A stretch of 64,000 nucleotides of DNA from Stenogyne calaminthoides (Eukaryota; Streptophyta; Magnoliopsida; Lamiales; Lamiaceae), in assembly GCA_037126765.1 (NCBI GenBank), contig JBBCBC010000012.1, forward strand, positions 11,780,001 to 11,844,000. The letters are read 5' to 3'. The notes beneath the pieces were generated by a model, which did no database searches, had not been told where the DNA came from, and was given only the letters and a program-made list of their open reading frames with translations. Shown in pieces: positions 1 through 12,944 of this stretch. Made by a program: the position numbers and the translations under genes. Each line of letters starts with the position of its first letter. Positions within the stretch are counted from its first letter, which is position 1.

Positions 1-86
1 GTATGTTACAATATATAATTTTATGTACATTACTATGAAATTTTAGATACTCAAGAACACGTAAGAACACCTAAAAATAATTTTAC

Positions 87-381
87 CTGTTGTTGCAGCA
101 GCATCTTCACTTGATGCATGATGAATGCTCTCCACGGATGGCATTGGAGAGGTTTCATGTTCAGGTATTTCAGAAGACTGAGATGCTAAATTTGACATAG
201 TGGGTTGGCTTCTGGTGTTCAGATTGTTTGCATTTGCATCTCCTTTCGATTTTTGAGTTCGTGTATCATTTTGACCTCCTATACCTTTTTCCCTATTAAG
301 CTGTCCAATAAGAGTTGTTCTAGAAACAAATTGGCGTTTTCGCTTCAAGTTTCTTGGACCTCCGGGAACCATATGAAAATT
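87..381 (-). CDS. internal or first coding exon of an unrecognised protein
   Basis: An open frame runs on the minus strand between a good acceptor (pyrimidine tract ending TTCTTCCAG, exon from 381) and a good donor (ACAG then GTAAAA, exon end 87). The 295-nt exon encodes a polar, basic-then-acidic segment beginning near M-V-P-G-G-P-R-N-L-K-R-K-R-Q, rich in Ser, Thr, Asn and Gln, with no hydrophobic core. The ATG at about 374 could be the true start, with a 5'UTR intron upstream. I do not recognise a domain. The style resembles accessory (TNP1/ORF1-like) proteins of CACTA elements, and a CACTA end lies on the same side at 9.5 kb, but this is inference. The rest of the gene would lie left of the window. 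Confidence 0.5.
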
Positions 382-902
382 CTGGAAGAACAAAACAATG
401 ACAATATCACATAATTTAATGATAATGCAATCTTGGATTAGCAAAATGAGCAATGAATGTCAACAAGACTCGATCAAAAGATACAAAAACAGAATTACAT
501 TATCTTTCAGCCTTAATTAAATCAATGGAAAACAGATTATCAATTACCCACTGAACAATCTTGACAAAATGCCACAGCTTAAATCACTGTTTTGTTACAT
601 AGGATTTCAGATCTGAGGTCATTGTTGAAGGAAACTAGCATAAAATATTTGAAGCAGGTTATCATTATCAATCTTCAACTAAAGAAAACAAGTAGAACAA
701 CTATTAAGAAAGGTTATTATATAGTTTCCACTGTAAAAATAAACTTCAGCAGATCCAAAGAACCAAAAACATAAATTCAATTACAGACAGATTAAGTACC
801 GCAGTCATATAACAAATCTTAAATGAATGTGTGCACTGAGATAAATTAAAGATTAGGATAACCATATTAGCAGTGCAAGCAAAAGCTAAGGAACCCACTA
901 AT

Positions 903-995
903 CTTAAAGACTAAATTACAACAATCATGAATCAATTGCACCTTAAATACTAAATTATAGCAATTAGTAATCAACAAAGTATATATAATTATTGG
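903..995 (+). repeat. 93-bp direct repeat, copy 1
   Basis: Starts TTAAAGACTAAATTACA and ends TATATATAATTATTGG. It matches 1571-1663 with only a few substitutions. The two copies are about 670 bp apart in direct orientation. Confidence 0.85.
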
Positions 996-1570
996 CATAG
1001 GCCATATGTCTAATTTAGCTAATCACATACACACGAATGGTTCAATCTGTGACAACTCAGAGTGCATTGAACACACTTTTTATGTCAACTATGTGCATTT
1101 CTTCATCAAATGTCCACTCAAATAACAGAGAGATATAAATTTGAAATAGTTGTAAAGCATTTATCAAACGAACTCTTTTAATCTACAAATTCCAGTGGTG
1201 AAACTGATATCAGAAACATAACATCCCACAAGATCTTTTTTAATAAAAAGAAGGTTAACATAGAATGAACTAAAGTCATCCGTATTTTAGCCAACAAATT
1301 ACTATAAGATCTCCATCAGAAAATAAGTATTATGTTAATTTGGATCAAGTATTTTTGGTGTATTAGCCTAATGAGTGATTTCTTAATTGATTTTAACTCT
1401 AATGTAATTTTAGTAATTTCATTATAACTATACCATTCTCTAGATTGAATTGAAAAAGCTGGAAACCTCCTAAATGCATAAACAACCTTTATTTCTAAAG
1501 TTTTTTAATGCACTTACAGTTTGCACTGAATCACTTGCATAGTTTACAGCAATTAGTAATCACTTGCACC

Positions 1571-1663
1571 TTAAAGACTAAATTACAGCAATCATGAATC
1601 AATTGCACCGTAAAATACTAAATTACAGCAATTAGTAATCAACAAAGTATATATAATTATTGG
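1571..1663 (+). repeat. 93-bp direct repeat, copy 2
   Basis: Near-identical to 903-995. It could be a local duplication or two copies of a short dispersed repeat. No terminal inverted repeats were seen. Confidence 0.85.
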
Positions 1664-1860
1664 TAAATTCAACTACAGTGGTTGATTTGGACTCCAGACA
1701 AACCATTATTTTTAGTGAATTTCATGTTTTATTACATCTAATGTGCAAGGGTTCAATGATTTATGAAAAAACAGTGAAAATAGTACAACAATCAAACACC
1801 ACATATTATTATGAACAAGTAGCATAAGAACTAGCAATTCAAGAACCACATATCTATGAA

Positions 1861-2780
1861 CACAAAAAGGGGAATAGTTACCAGAAATTCTGTTGATGAG
1901 AGGAGAGAGGAAACGATTGAAGAGGGGTTGAAGATTCACGATACTAAAAAGAAGGGTGAGAGGTTTTTGGTTTGATCGAGTATAAATAAGCATGGTTACG
2001 TACGTGAATATCTCTGAATAAGAATGGAATATTTTCTAATCAAATTTGGAAAAGGATATCGGTTAAGATTTTTCCACTAATTCACGTTCTCAAATCTCTT
2101 TTAAAAAAATTTAAGACACGCCAGTGACCCTTTTTTGGCTCCAAACCCAATTCATTGATAATTAATGGGCGGACTTGACATCTTGCTCCTGACATAATTC
2201 CAAAATTACAAAGAATGTGGAAAAACTTACGATTTTAACCCTAGGTTTGTAAACCAAATTAATCACGTTCTTATAATTTATCAAGATCAAATTATAGTCA
2301 TTCTATCCAATTCTATGAATAAATACCTAATTTGACTGAAAATACTCCACCGCAAAAACCAATTATGCCTCATAAAATCTTAAATCGTATTCAATCAAGA
2401 GAAGAATAGACAGAACACTAATTCGTAATTACTACTAGATCGACTTAAATACCTGATGATATCATCAGAGAATAATTTCAGTATAGAATGTTCCTCAATG
2501 AATTGAGATCGCGGCCACCGCATTAATCGATTGGGCAGTAGGGGATGATCAAAACAGCTCAATACTCTTCTTTCTTTGAATCAATCGCTTGATAATCATC
2601 ACCATGGCTCTTGCTCAGTAGTCTTCATTTCATTGCCATGGTGACGATGATGGTCCGATGAAGTCTCACGTCTAGGATGATCGTCGCGACTGCTCGCAGT
2701 GATTTAGGGATTAAGGCTAATTGGGGATGAACATCGTGGTGTTAATTGTGAATGAATTAGGGATTTTTAGATTTGGGGAG
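1861..2780 (-). other. leader-like sequence on the minus strand
   Basis: On the minus strand this stretch has the look of a 5' transcribed leader: it is less AT-rich than its surroundings near 2510-2760, has CCCTAA-type motifs around 2740-2765, and contains several ATGs followed by early stops. It could hold the promoter and non-coding first exon of the gene whose coding exon is at 87-381. No open frame longer than about 90 codons is convincing. Confidence 0.25.
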
Positions 2781-3544
2781 ATGAATGATTTTGGGAATAA
2801 GTCCGGATTTGTTTCATTTTAATTTGGGAGATGAATGATTTCTAGAGTTATTTGTAATTTTTCTTTTTTCTTTTTTACCAATCATTTTATTAATACTGAA
2901 TGTATATACTTTTTAAGATTAATTGCAGTATGCCCCAGTGGTGTCTCGGGTTTCCTTAATAGCAGCGTTTTTTATATATATATATTTTTTTTATTGTTAT
3001 TTATCATGTTTATTATTTGTTTGATTGTTGGGTATCTTAATTTTAAAAAAATAAGAGTTTATTTTATTCATGCTACATTTGTATTAAATGAATTTAAAAT
3101 AATTATTATGATTTGTTCTTTCGATTGTAATTTATTCTTTTATTGAGAATGATGCATTTTAAAAAAGTCAATTCTAAAAGATTTTGATTATAATGTTATA
3201 GACCGCTTTAAAAAAATGAAGACTCGATACCCTTAACTGTAATTACATTCTTTATTTGATTTGCAACGAGTTACATGATTTTTTAAGTATTAAATATTTT
3301 ATTAGTTATAATTTGTATCCCCAAATCTAAAATCATGGTTCCGCCTTTCTGAAACATTCTTTACACTAAAATGTTCAACTTGATCCTTTGTAAAACAAGT
3401 TGAATGTTTCAGTTTAAACAAGTAGAATAATTGTTAACTGTTTTAGATTTTCAAGACACTTACGTAACTTTATAAAATTTAGTACTTCTGTTTAGGTTTT
3501 CAAGACAAAGGGTATCTCCCCAAATTAATTGTGATACTAATACG
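2781..3544. other. non-coding AT-rich DNA
   Basis: Nothing recognisable. The short open frame at 2835-3146 is low-complexity Phe/Ile/Leu sequence from T-rich DNA and is not supported as a gene. Confidence 0.5.
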
Positions 3545-3835
3545 TTTACCAAAGGTATTAGTTGTGATACTAAAGGGTATAACTTATATTATAAAATGGT
3601 ATTAGTTGTGATACTGAAGAGTATGACTTATATTACAAAAGGGTATTAGTCGTGATATATACTAAAGAGTGTAACTTATACTATAAAAGGGTATTAGTCG
3701 TGATACTGAAAAGTGACTTATACTACAAAAGGGTATTAGTCGTGATATTGAAGAGTATGACTTATATTACAAAAGAATATATTACAAAAGAATATTCGTC
3801 GTGATACTAAAAAGTGAAACTTATATTACAAAAGT
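3545..3835 (+). repeat. minisatellite, about seven degenerate units of about 45 bp
   Basis: The unit reads roughly GGTATTAGTCGTGATACT, then a variable A-rich GAGT block, then ACTTATATTACAAAA. Recognisable units begin near 3552, 3598, 3643, 3690, 3736 and 3795. Unit length varies through small indels. Confidence 0.85.
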
Positions 3836-5822
3836 TTACTGGTTTATGTATATAGTTTCTTTATAGGATCCTACATCCATGAAACTTGTTCAGGGGATAC
3901 TTTGTCTTAAATTTTTTATATGTGGGAAATAAGAGACGTAATCAAACTAAGTTGAACGTTAAGTGTTGAGTTTATTTGTCTCTTATTGAGTCGAGGAAAT
4001 TTGAAAGTTACATATTTTCTTTTTAAATCATGGTAGTCGAATATTTACGAGCTTTTTCAAACTTAATCTAGTTTATAGGAGCCCAAACAAACTTAATAAT
4101 ATCAATTTTAAATTAGATTATGCATCAATAATTATAAAAATAAAAATTTATATTTCAAAACATCATATACATATCTACTAAGTTTTATATCTAAATTGAC
4201 AAATTAAATATCTATATTGACCTACCACTAGGAAAATGACCTATTAATATTGTATATATGTTATACTCATATACCTTAAAAGGTGCATGCACCTAGCTGT
4301 TAGGAATTTATATTAATTCTCACAACATTTTCCTGTGAAACTTGTTCATAATATGAAACTGATATCATTACATTTATAAATTGATATTACTATTCTTATA
4401 AACTAATATCATATTATAAATAGCATTTAATATTATGATCCGTCCTGGGCGTTAGGAATCACTAGCTGGACTTAGTTTATAAGTATAATTGTATTGATTG
4501 ATAAGTGCAGTGGTATTAGTTTGTAAGTATAGTAATATTAATTTAGTATTTATAGATATTTTTAAAATAGTAATAATAAATTTATTCTATCATAATTTTA
4601 AAATGCAAATAATAGTTGGATATAATAATTGAATAATTATTTATTTGCAATATTCAAATTATCATTTAATTAGTCATTGTTCATAATTTATCAAGAAAAT
4701 CGAATATTATAGTGCAGGAGCATTTTAGAGTTCTATTTAATTTATTCATGGATCTAATATTTGGATTGAGCGGTCGAGAATTGTGCTATATATGGTAATC
4801 CAAGTTCTTGCAAGCCTCGAATTCAAAATCAAAATATATACTGTACATGAATACCTACAAATCCTTCCTAAGTTTCTCCAACTCAGCCATTTCAACCCCA
4901 ATTCACAAACCATTTCAACCCCCATCGAAACAAACTCACAAATAAATCAAACAAACAGAGCAATCAAACAAAGAATTACCTCCATGATGTACACCTATGA
5001 TTATATTAAATATTCTAAATAACAATATTGCTGCACAAAAGCAAAGAAATCAATATAATATGTTATGTGTGTGTTCTCTCTACATTTAAGAATCTGGATC
5101 ATCCAAATGTAATCTGCAGGGAGTAGACATTTCTATGTGATGGGAACATGTTCCAAGTGTGACCTCAAAGCAGTGGTTCCAGCAAGCCTCTGAAATCCAG
5201 GTCTAGCAATTATGTTTTTCTTCCTTTGTTTCTTTTCCCTCATTTTTTTCCGGGGATGCGGGTATACTCAAACTCATTGAGATTCATATAAGATAAAACC
5301 TAACTGCAGTGTAGAGAACACCCAGGATTATTTGTATGCAATACAACCTTAAAACTAGATATATCAATTAAGGAAAAGGAAGACTCAAAATAACAATTCA
5401 AACATAGTTGAGTTCCGAAAGATGGCATATACTTGAACGGTTGCAACATCTGAGACAAAAGCCAGAGCAATAACTACTAGTACAACATAGTTTGTCTAAT
5501 CAAGTATTGTAACAACCGTTATCATAATACCAAAACAGAAAAGGAGCTAGAGAAAAAAAAACGTTCCTGAAAGATCATACATATAACTCCTACTTCATCA
5601 AGTTTAAAACCTAAAGCTTAAAGCATGTTCTTTCAAATGTAATGATACATAAATGATTTTAAGTGGCCACAGAAAGTGATTGCAAAGAAATAACTAAAGC
5701 AGAACTATCACTCTTTTTGATACCCAGAAACATCTTATGGGTTTTATGGCTACCTATATAATTAAGCAAGACAGCAACTAAGTTTAACAGACATGCGCTA
5801 TGCAAAAAACACAGCTTCATTA
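3836..5822. other. non-coding AT-rich DNA, degraded repeats
   Basis: No supported gene. The part at 4360-4560 has several short motifs of the type CTGATATCATTA / AACTAATATCATA in loose repetition, probably a decayed element. The open frame at 4783-5022 has no family features. Confidence 0.4.
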
Positions 5823-6150
5823 TCAGACAACAAACCATATATTTCCGATGTATTCAGAGTAATAAAGCATAATAGTCCTAAAATCGGCATTAGAATATAA
5901 AAGTTTCAAAAACATAAATAAGATGAGTTTGAAGATGCTAGATACAAGCAACTCAGCAGGAAGTGACTCGAGTCTTGACTCTGTCTCAGACTCGCATTCT
6001 TTAGTTCGAGGCGTCATGTTCTTCAGTCCCATGCTTCGAAAATTAGCTAGTAAAACCATAGCTACCAAAATGCTACAAACATGTATTACAAAATTAATTC
6101 TAAATCTAACAAGAAGTTCAGCACATTCACCTGGTAGCATTTTCCATTAA
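5823..6150 (-). other. possible decayed exon on the minus strand
   Basis: A minus-strand frame contains a polar Thr/Glu/Ser-rich piece followed by a segment reading R-L-E-S-L-P-A-E-L-L-V-S, which is reminiscent of the start of an F-box (L-P-x-E-L-L). No further F-box residues follow, and the downstream sequence is hydrophobic low-complexity, so the match may be chance. Not called as a gene. Confidence 0.15.
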
Positions 6151-7430
6151 TGCCCCTGGTAGAGAAACTGGAACTTATTACAGTATGTCAGTGGTTCTGT
6201 TTTATTTTATCTCGTGTTTTAAAAGCTTGATTTCATATTCTTAAAAGTGTTCGAGTCATAAAAGATCATTTTAGCTAATGCTAGAGCAGTGAGCATGATA
6301 AAGCATATACCATAAATTTGCCTAGATATTATTTCTAGATTATTATTGATAGAAATTTTTGCATCCATCTATAAGAAAAACCATATGCATGTGCATATGA
6401 GTTTGAATTTTCATGGCATAGAATAGAAATCAAAAGCAATGAACTGTTGCTGTTACTAACAATTCTGAGCTGTTTGAATTTTAAGTTAAGGTATTGGAAA
6501 TACAAGAGAGTTATCAGAATGGCCCAGCTTTAGTTTCACAAACAATTACAGAAGCTTAGTTTTTCACTATATATATCATGTATTTATTCACTTATTCAGG
6601 TGTATTAGTGAGATATAAGGGAAAGATTTATGCTGGTTTGGAAAATGAGTTAAGGTAAAAAATCATACACTTCATTCACACTTCTTCTATGGAGTCACTC
6701 AAGAGAAGCAACCACTTATCAGAAAATCAGAAATATTTTCTGGTGGCCTACGCTTTAAAAGGATGTGCATCAGTATGCAAACATGAACTGGTAAAGACAC
6801 CAGGTCTATTACAACTTCTACCAATCCCTCAACAAGCTTGGAGTGACATCTCAATGAGAATTCATTGAGGAACTTCCTAAATTATTAGGGAATGACACTA
6901 TATAGGTAATAGTGGATTGATAAACTAAATGTAGCCACTTCATTGCCATATCATCACCGGGTCATCTAATTCCTGCTATATCATTTCTTTTATTTCTTTA
7001 TTGTTATTATTATTATGATTTTCAACTTTTGTCAAAAATTTGGATTGACCATAATTCCTTAAGTAAGAGATCCCTCTAATCTATCAATATGGGAAAGTCC
7101 ATAAGAAGGCTCAGCTGAATAGGGTACCCATTCATTCAACTCCATACTCTAATACCTATAAGGCCAATCATGATTCCAGTATGTCATCTAAACATAAAAC
7201 ATGCAACTAGCTAGACTATTTTACCCAATCAATCCTCAAGAAAAGAATTCGGCACAAATAATATTGAATAAGGTAAAAAATGAATTCATGATGAATACAA
7301 TTTCAAATATGCAAACCAACAAGGCCACAAATGAATTCCATTATGTCATCCAAATATAAAACATGCAATCAATTCAATCTTCAAATTCACTAGCTAGATA
7401 TATTTTACACAGTCAATTCTAAAGAGAAAG
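6151..7430. other. non-coding DNA without recognised features
   Basis: AT-rich, with no open frame of interest and no terminal repeats noticed. Confidence 0.5.
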
Positions 7431-7434
7431 CTAA

Positions 7435-7975
7435 TCAGCATATTATCTCAAGTACAACATTTATCTGAATTGAACAAAGAGCATCTAGCTCGATGGGATA
7501 AATCTCACCCAGTCTCAAATCCAACAATTCATCTAAAATCAGAATTAGCAATCCAATCATCATGGACTCTCTATAATTAAAAATAGAACTAACAGAAACA
7601 CAGTAATACAGCTCCAACATTGAGATCGAGAAACAGAAAAAATCCCCATATAGATGATCGAAAGTTTTGAAGAAGCAATCATCAAGAATTAACATTAAAA
7701 GAGGAAGCGTACCTATTACTGTTTTGCTCAATTCCTGGAAAAATTTCACGAATCAAGAACATTGACTCACAAACCCAAACTTCACGCCAATTGGGAAAAT
7801 AACCAATTGAGAGAAGAAACAATTGGGAATATAGAATTGGGAGAGCGATTTCTGGTAGGAATGCGCCAAATTTTTGGTGAACTTTCGCCCAAATTCCGGT
7901 GATTTTCACGCCAAAACCTTCGCGCTATTTTGGTGTTTTCTGGTGCCCTGAAATTCGCGATTAGATATTGAAAAA
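7435..7975 (-). other. leader/first-exon-like segment on the minus strand
   Basis: Read on the minus strand, 7975 to 7690 is less AT-rich than its flanks, with CGC-containing words, an ATG at about 7909 opening a 75-codon frame, and a donor-like GTACGC near 7712. It resembles a 5'UTR plus first exon. The encoded peptide has no recognised motif. It may be the leader of a CACTA-borne gene, since the CACTA terminus at 9.5 kb lies just behind it, but this is not proven. Confidence 0.25.
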
Positions 7976-7984
7976 AAAAAATCG

Positions 7985-8640
7985 AATGTAGTGTTTGGTC
8001 CAGTGGTGTAGTTGTCCTCTTTAGGTAGAAGAGTCCTATGTTTGAACCCTAATGAATGAAAATTTATATTTTTTTATTTTATTTAATATAATTTAATAAA
8101 TTTTATATTTGCAGTTTTATTTAATAAAATCTATATTTTATATGGAAAAATTTATGGTTAAAATATATTAAAAAATAAATTTCAATATAAAGGATATAAA
8201 TTATCTAGCTTATTTAGTTGTTGCTTGTCAAGTTTAATTAAGGGATCTTGTGTTCGAATTTTATTATTGTATTTTATTTTTAAGTTATTGTCAATTGAAT
8301 GTGTTGATTAAGGTGAGCTTTTACGTTGAAATACTTTTATAAAAATAACTAAAGTCATAATGTCCATGTGGTCTAGTGGTGTAGTTATCTTTATTCTTGT
8401 AAGGGCTCCTGTGTTAGATACTTGATGAATACAATTTTTTTTAAAATTTTTATTTTGAGGTCCTGTGTTCGAACCTTAATGAATCCTTTTATAAAAATAA
8501 TAAAACACAATGTTATGTTCGGCCTAGTGGTGTATTTATCTTAATTCATGTAAGGGGTCCTATGTTCGAACCTTAATGGATCCAACTTTTTATTAAATTT
8601 TATATGTAATTTTAGTTTATAAAATTTATATTTTATATTT
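7985..8640 (+). repeat. cluster of three tRNA-like (SINE-type) repeats
   Basis: Three or four stretches repeat a pattern of GGTCTAGTGGTGTAG, a spacer, then GGGGTCCTATGTTCGAACC: near 7998-8060, 8368-8430, 8459-8480 (B-box half only) and 8520-8575. GTTCGAACC matches an RNA polymerase III B box, and the TAGTGG portion resembles a tRNA D-arm/A box. Each is followed by AT-rich sequence rather than by a tRNA 3' half. They are best read as tRNA-derived SINE remnants or pseudo-tRNAs. Confidence 0.55.
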
Positions 8641-9516
8641 TAATCGTCACCATATATATATAAATTGGTGACGAAAGAATATGTCACTAATTACTATGAA
8701 CAACTAATGACGAAACATAAAACCGTCATGAAAATTTTATATTATATGACCAATATTGATCGTCACTAATTACAATGAAGATCGTCACCGAATAATATTA
8801 TGACGAAGAAAGTGCATCATTAAAAAATGATGATTAATCGTCATTATATATAAATATTGGTGACGAAAGAATATGTCACTAATTACTATGAACAATTAAC
8901 GACGAAACAAAAAATTATCATGAAAAATTTATATTATATGACGACTATGATCGTCACTAATTACAATTAACATCGTCACCAATTAATATTGTGGCAAAAT
9001 AAGTGTGTCATTAAAAAATAATTATTAATCGTCACTATATATAAAAATTGGTGATGAAAGAATATGTCACTAATTACTATGAACAATTAACGACGATACA
9101 TAAAATTGTCATGAAAATTGTATATTATATGACGACTATGATCGTCACTAATTACAATTAAGATCGTCACCAAATACTATCGTGACGAAATAAGTGTGTC
9201 ACCAATTCCTTTTAATAATTAATGACAAAACATATAGTGATCACAAAAATAGTATTTTTCATGACGTTGAATATCGTCATTAAATATTATGAATATCGTC
9301 ACCAAAGTTTATTATGACGGATTTCTTGGTATTGTCATGAATTCTTTGAATTAGTGACGAAAAAAAATATCAGTGTTGACAAAAAAATATTTTTTGTCAC
9401 AAATTCTCACTTATTAGTGACGAAAATTAAATTTGTCACCTTTAGGTAACATATTGTGACGAATTTTGTGTCGTCATGGAAAATTTCGTCACGAAATGTG
9501 TGATTTCCTGTAGTAA
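8641..9516 (-). mobile_element. CACTA transposon end with subterminal repeats
   Basis: The right edge reads TTTCCTGTAGTA, the reverse complement of a CACTACAGGAAA terminus with its last base changed. Inward there are many copies of GTGACGA / TCGTCAC, and a repeat of about 190 bp present about three times (GGTGACGAAAGAATATGTCAC near 8660, 8858 and 9047). Dense short subterminal motifs next to a CACTA end are typical of En/Spm elements, where they bind the element's accessory protein. The element body should extend left. Its other end was not found in the window. Confidence 0.8.
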
Positions 9517-12110
9517 CATTTATTTTTTGTAAATTATGCAGGACAAAAATTATTTATAACTAGAGAAAAATTCTAAAAAAAACAATCAAATAGCAAAGAA
9601 AGTCAATTTTCTTGATGAGTGAAAATGGTCTTCTATGTAATTGGAGATATACTGAATTACATGTGAACATGAAATTAATTAGGAGTTATAACAAAAATTA
9701 TGAACTCTATGATTTGGTTACCAAGAATTAATCAAGGAAGAGTGTATAATTATTGCACCTTTGTTTTGTTAATAAAGCAAATATATTAAAAGCAGGCATA
9801 AGAAATGCCTAGATGTTACAAGTTCAAACTAAAACAACCTAAACAAGATTACAACATACATATTTTAGGTTCACTCAACCAATCACTATATGCATAAATT
9901 GAAGAAATACAATTTTTAGTACCTAACTAGAGCCACAAAAACTTTGATTCTCATGACAATTTCAAGAATTGAAATAAAGTAGTGCGCATAACTAAGAAAA
10001 ATAGAAACAAGATAGGAAAACAGGCAACAATCTCATGTTCCATTGCCTAAAGCAAAAAATGTGCACTCTATTAATAAATAAACAAACTCCACACTCACTT
10101 CTCACAAAATATCTATAACACAACACACATTCCATTTCTCAGCTCTTAAGTAGCCAATTAATCACCTGGTCATGTTGGTAGAGTTCTTGCAAGAGATCAT
10201 AAGGAAGCATACCTCCATATATTTGATTGGGTTTAAACCCATTTGATCAGTCATGCTTGCTTGGACGGGGTTTGAGACTTGTCAATCTTGTTTCCCAAAA
10301 CCAGAACAAAAACATGGAAAATTCAGAGAACTAATAGTCTAACCTGCAGTCAATTGGATGGTAAATCAAACGAACAAGATTAAGAAAAAGCTCCCAGTAA
10401 ATAAATCAAACGAACAAGATTAAGCAAGAAGTGTAAACCAAGTAAGAAGAAACTAACTATTGCAAGTTATAGTTGAGGACTTACAATTACCACATAGGAA
10501 ACAACCAAAAGATATCAACAATGCAAAAATTTATAAGATTAAGAGGCATATTTACAACAACATAACTCGTGAAATAATAGTTGAGATTAAGGGTCAACTC
10601 AAAAACTTCAGAAGACATACGAACGAAAAACATAACAAGAAAAATGGGATGCAAAGTTTCTCATATCTTAACCACCCCTTCAGTAGTAGGGAAACTAGCT
10701 CCCTTCAAAAATCAAAAAGGAAAATAATATAATAACCACTCCAGGTGTCACGGATATTGAGAATAGAATGAGAAATCTTAGTTCATTGCTCCAGATAGAA
10801 AATCAAGCACATTTCAGGGTACAAAATATTGTGTAGAGACAATATTGATTTTTTTTTAATAAATTATTTAGACGATTCTAATTCATCCAATCAGCCAAAA
10901 AAACCAACACAAGGGACTAAATGAGGAAATGAAGAGACCATTTGAATATATAATTACCTCTTCCTAAGAAGATTGGTTTTTTCTTCGACAACAGAGAGAT
11001 AACTTAAGAATTCGCTCAAAATAGCTTCACATAATTGAGAAGATGCAACAAGAATCTTTCTGGTAGTGCCATAGGCTGCTTTCCTTACGTCCCAAATTGG
11101 ATGGAATATAAAAAAACAAGATATATATAACTGAAATAGTTGACCATTGCAATATTAAAAAGAAAGAATGAAATGTCATAATAATCACCTGCATAAATCC
11201 CCCTTTAGAAAAAGTCTCCTATAGCGTGCAGCATAGCGGAACTCAACTACATATAAAGGTCCAAAATTTGGTTATCTTGCCAGGGTTCTAAGTATGGAAC
11301 TTTCTTTCGGGTTATATAAGATACATCAATTTATTCATATTATGCACAGAATAAAAGGAAAACACAAAATTGTTGTAAATTCCAAACAGAAAAACGGAAC
11401 TGCGAACAAGAGTTCTCGCAAAATGCATTATACATGAACAAACTTGTCAAAACCTCCTTCAATTAGAAGATCTTGAAGATCACAAAAGGATATATTATTG
11501 AGTTTATAATTATTGAAATGTGACTTTTCCTTTTCTGAATTCTACAAAAGAATTTTGTGAACTTCTGAATGTAATTGAAGAACAATTATATAAGCACACT
11601 AGATTCCCCAAAGAAAACCATCCATGTGGACTTATACATTCACCTTTTGTTCGTAACTAGTATAGCATTTGATCTTGTAAATTGGATTGCTCACAAATTA
11701 TAATCATATTTTGATATTCGTGTGTAAGCAATAATATTAAAACATGTTTCATCATGTATTGTGGATATGTATATATCTTATTTTGTATACTTGAACACAC
11801 AAGCATTTCATCGAACACATCACAAGCATATAGACAAACACAATATATCAGGTTAGAACAGTAGTTTGTAAATAATGAACAAAGAAATTAAATATCAATA
11901 ATTCAAAATCACCAATAGACATGAATTAATCTTAATCATATGATTGATATATAAAATATATGAAAAATAGAGATCCAAATACAAGAAGAACATCGACTAA
12001 CATGTAGATAAATAATCTTGAACTAGGATGGTCTTTCTTTTCCCCATACAATTACAAGGAACTGCAACAAGACGCGAACATAGAATACAAGAGAGAGAAC
12101 GGGCAAGATA
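9517..12110. other. intergenic DNA, no supported gene
   Basis: AT-rich with scattered short frames. The 90-codon frame at 10460-10732 is Lys/Asn-rich and unrecognised. Near 10160-10260 a minus-strand stretch looks faintly coding but has no intact frame or known motif. Confidence 0.4.
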
Positions 12111-12510
12111 AATTGTTTTCAAAATTAACTTACAGAATTTCTAGGAGCATATATTGACGTGGGAATGGAAACCACTGAAAAATATGGAATTGAATCTTCT
12201 CCCGCTAAATTTCACCCGCGGCCGACACTTGAAAATTTTGAAGCCCAATTTTTTATCTACTCCCTCCAATTCCCTGAAGAAACTGAGGAATCAAATCCCT
12301 AAATCTAAATGAATTGTTTCATAATTAATTTACAGATTTTTAGGAGCATATCGTGACTTGAGAAAGAAAACAGCTGAAAATATGGAATGAAATCTTCTCC
12401 CACTAACTTTTACCCGGCAACTTGAAAATTTTGAAGTCCAATTTTTAGTTACTCCCTCGCTGAAAAACTAAGGAATGAACTCCTGAATAATTCTAGGAAA
12501 GATATATATG

Positions 12511-12897
12511 TAGGGGTGAAAACGGATTGGATACGGACGGATATTGCTTATACCGTATCCTAAACCATATTTTTTATCTCGAATTCGGAGTCGGATACGG
12601 AAAAGTCGGATTTGGATACGAATTCAGAATACTCGGTATACGGATACGGGACGGATATCAGACGAATCTTGGCCGGATTCGAATAACTATAATCGGATAA
12701 TATATTTCAAACGAAAATCATCAAAATGTGATTGAAACACATAAAAAAAAACTACCATGTAATATTTCATAGAAGTTCTAATTCAAATTATAAAAACTAT
12801 ATCTACTGCTAATAATATGAAACTAAAAGTTATATCCTTCGTAACCATCACCACTTCAGCACAACATAACGCCTACATAAGTATTAAGTACTAATGT

Positions 12898-12944
<47 letters not shown>

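Larger units (their letters stand above)
382..1860. other. non-coding stretch, probably intron of the minus-strand gene
   Basis: AT-rich, stop-filled in all frames, with no domain. It lies upstream of the minus-strand exon, so it is probably intron or 5' flank. The only internal structure seen is the direct repeat listed separately. Confidence 0.4.

Noticed and set aside
5823..6140. F-box start motif (S-L-P-A-E-L-L) on the minus strand
   Set aside because: Only seven residues match, and the following sequence is low-complexity; kept only as a low-confidence note.
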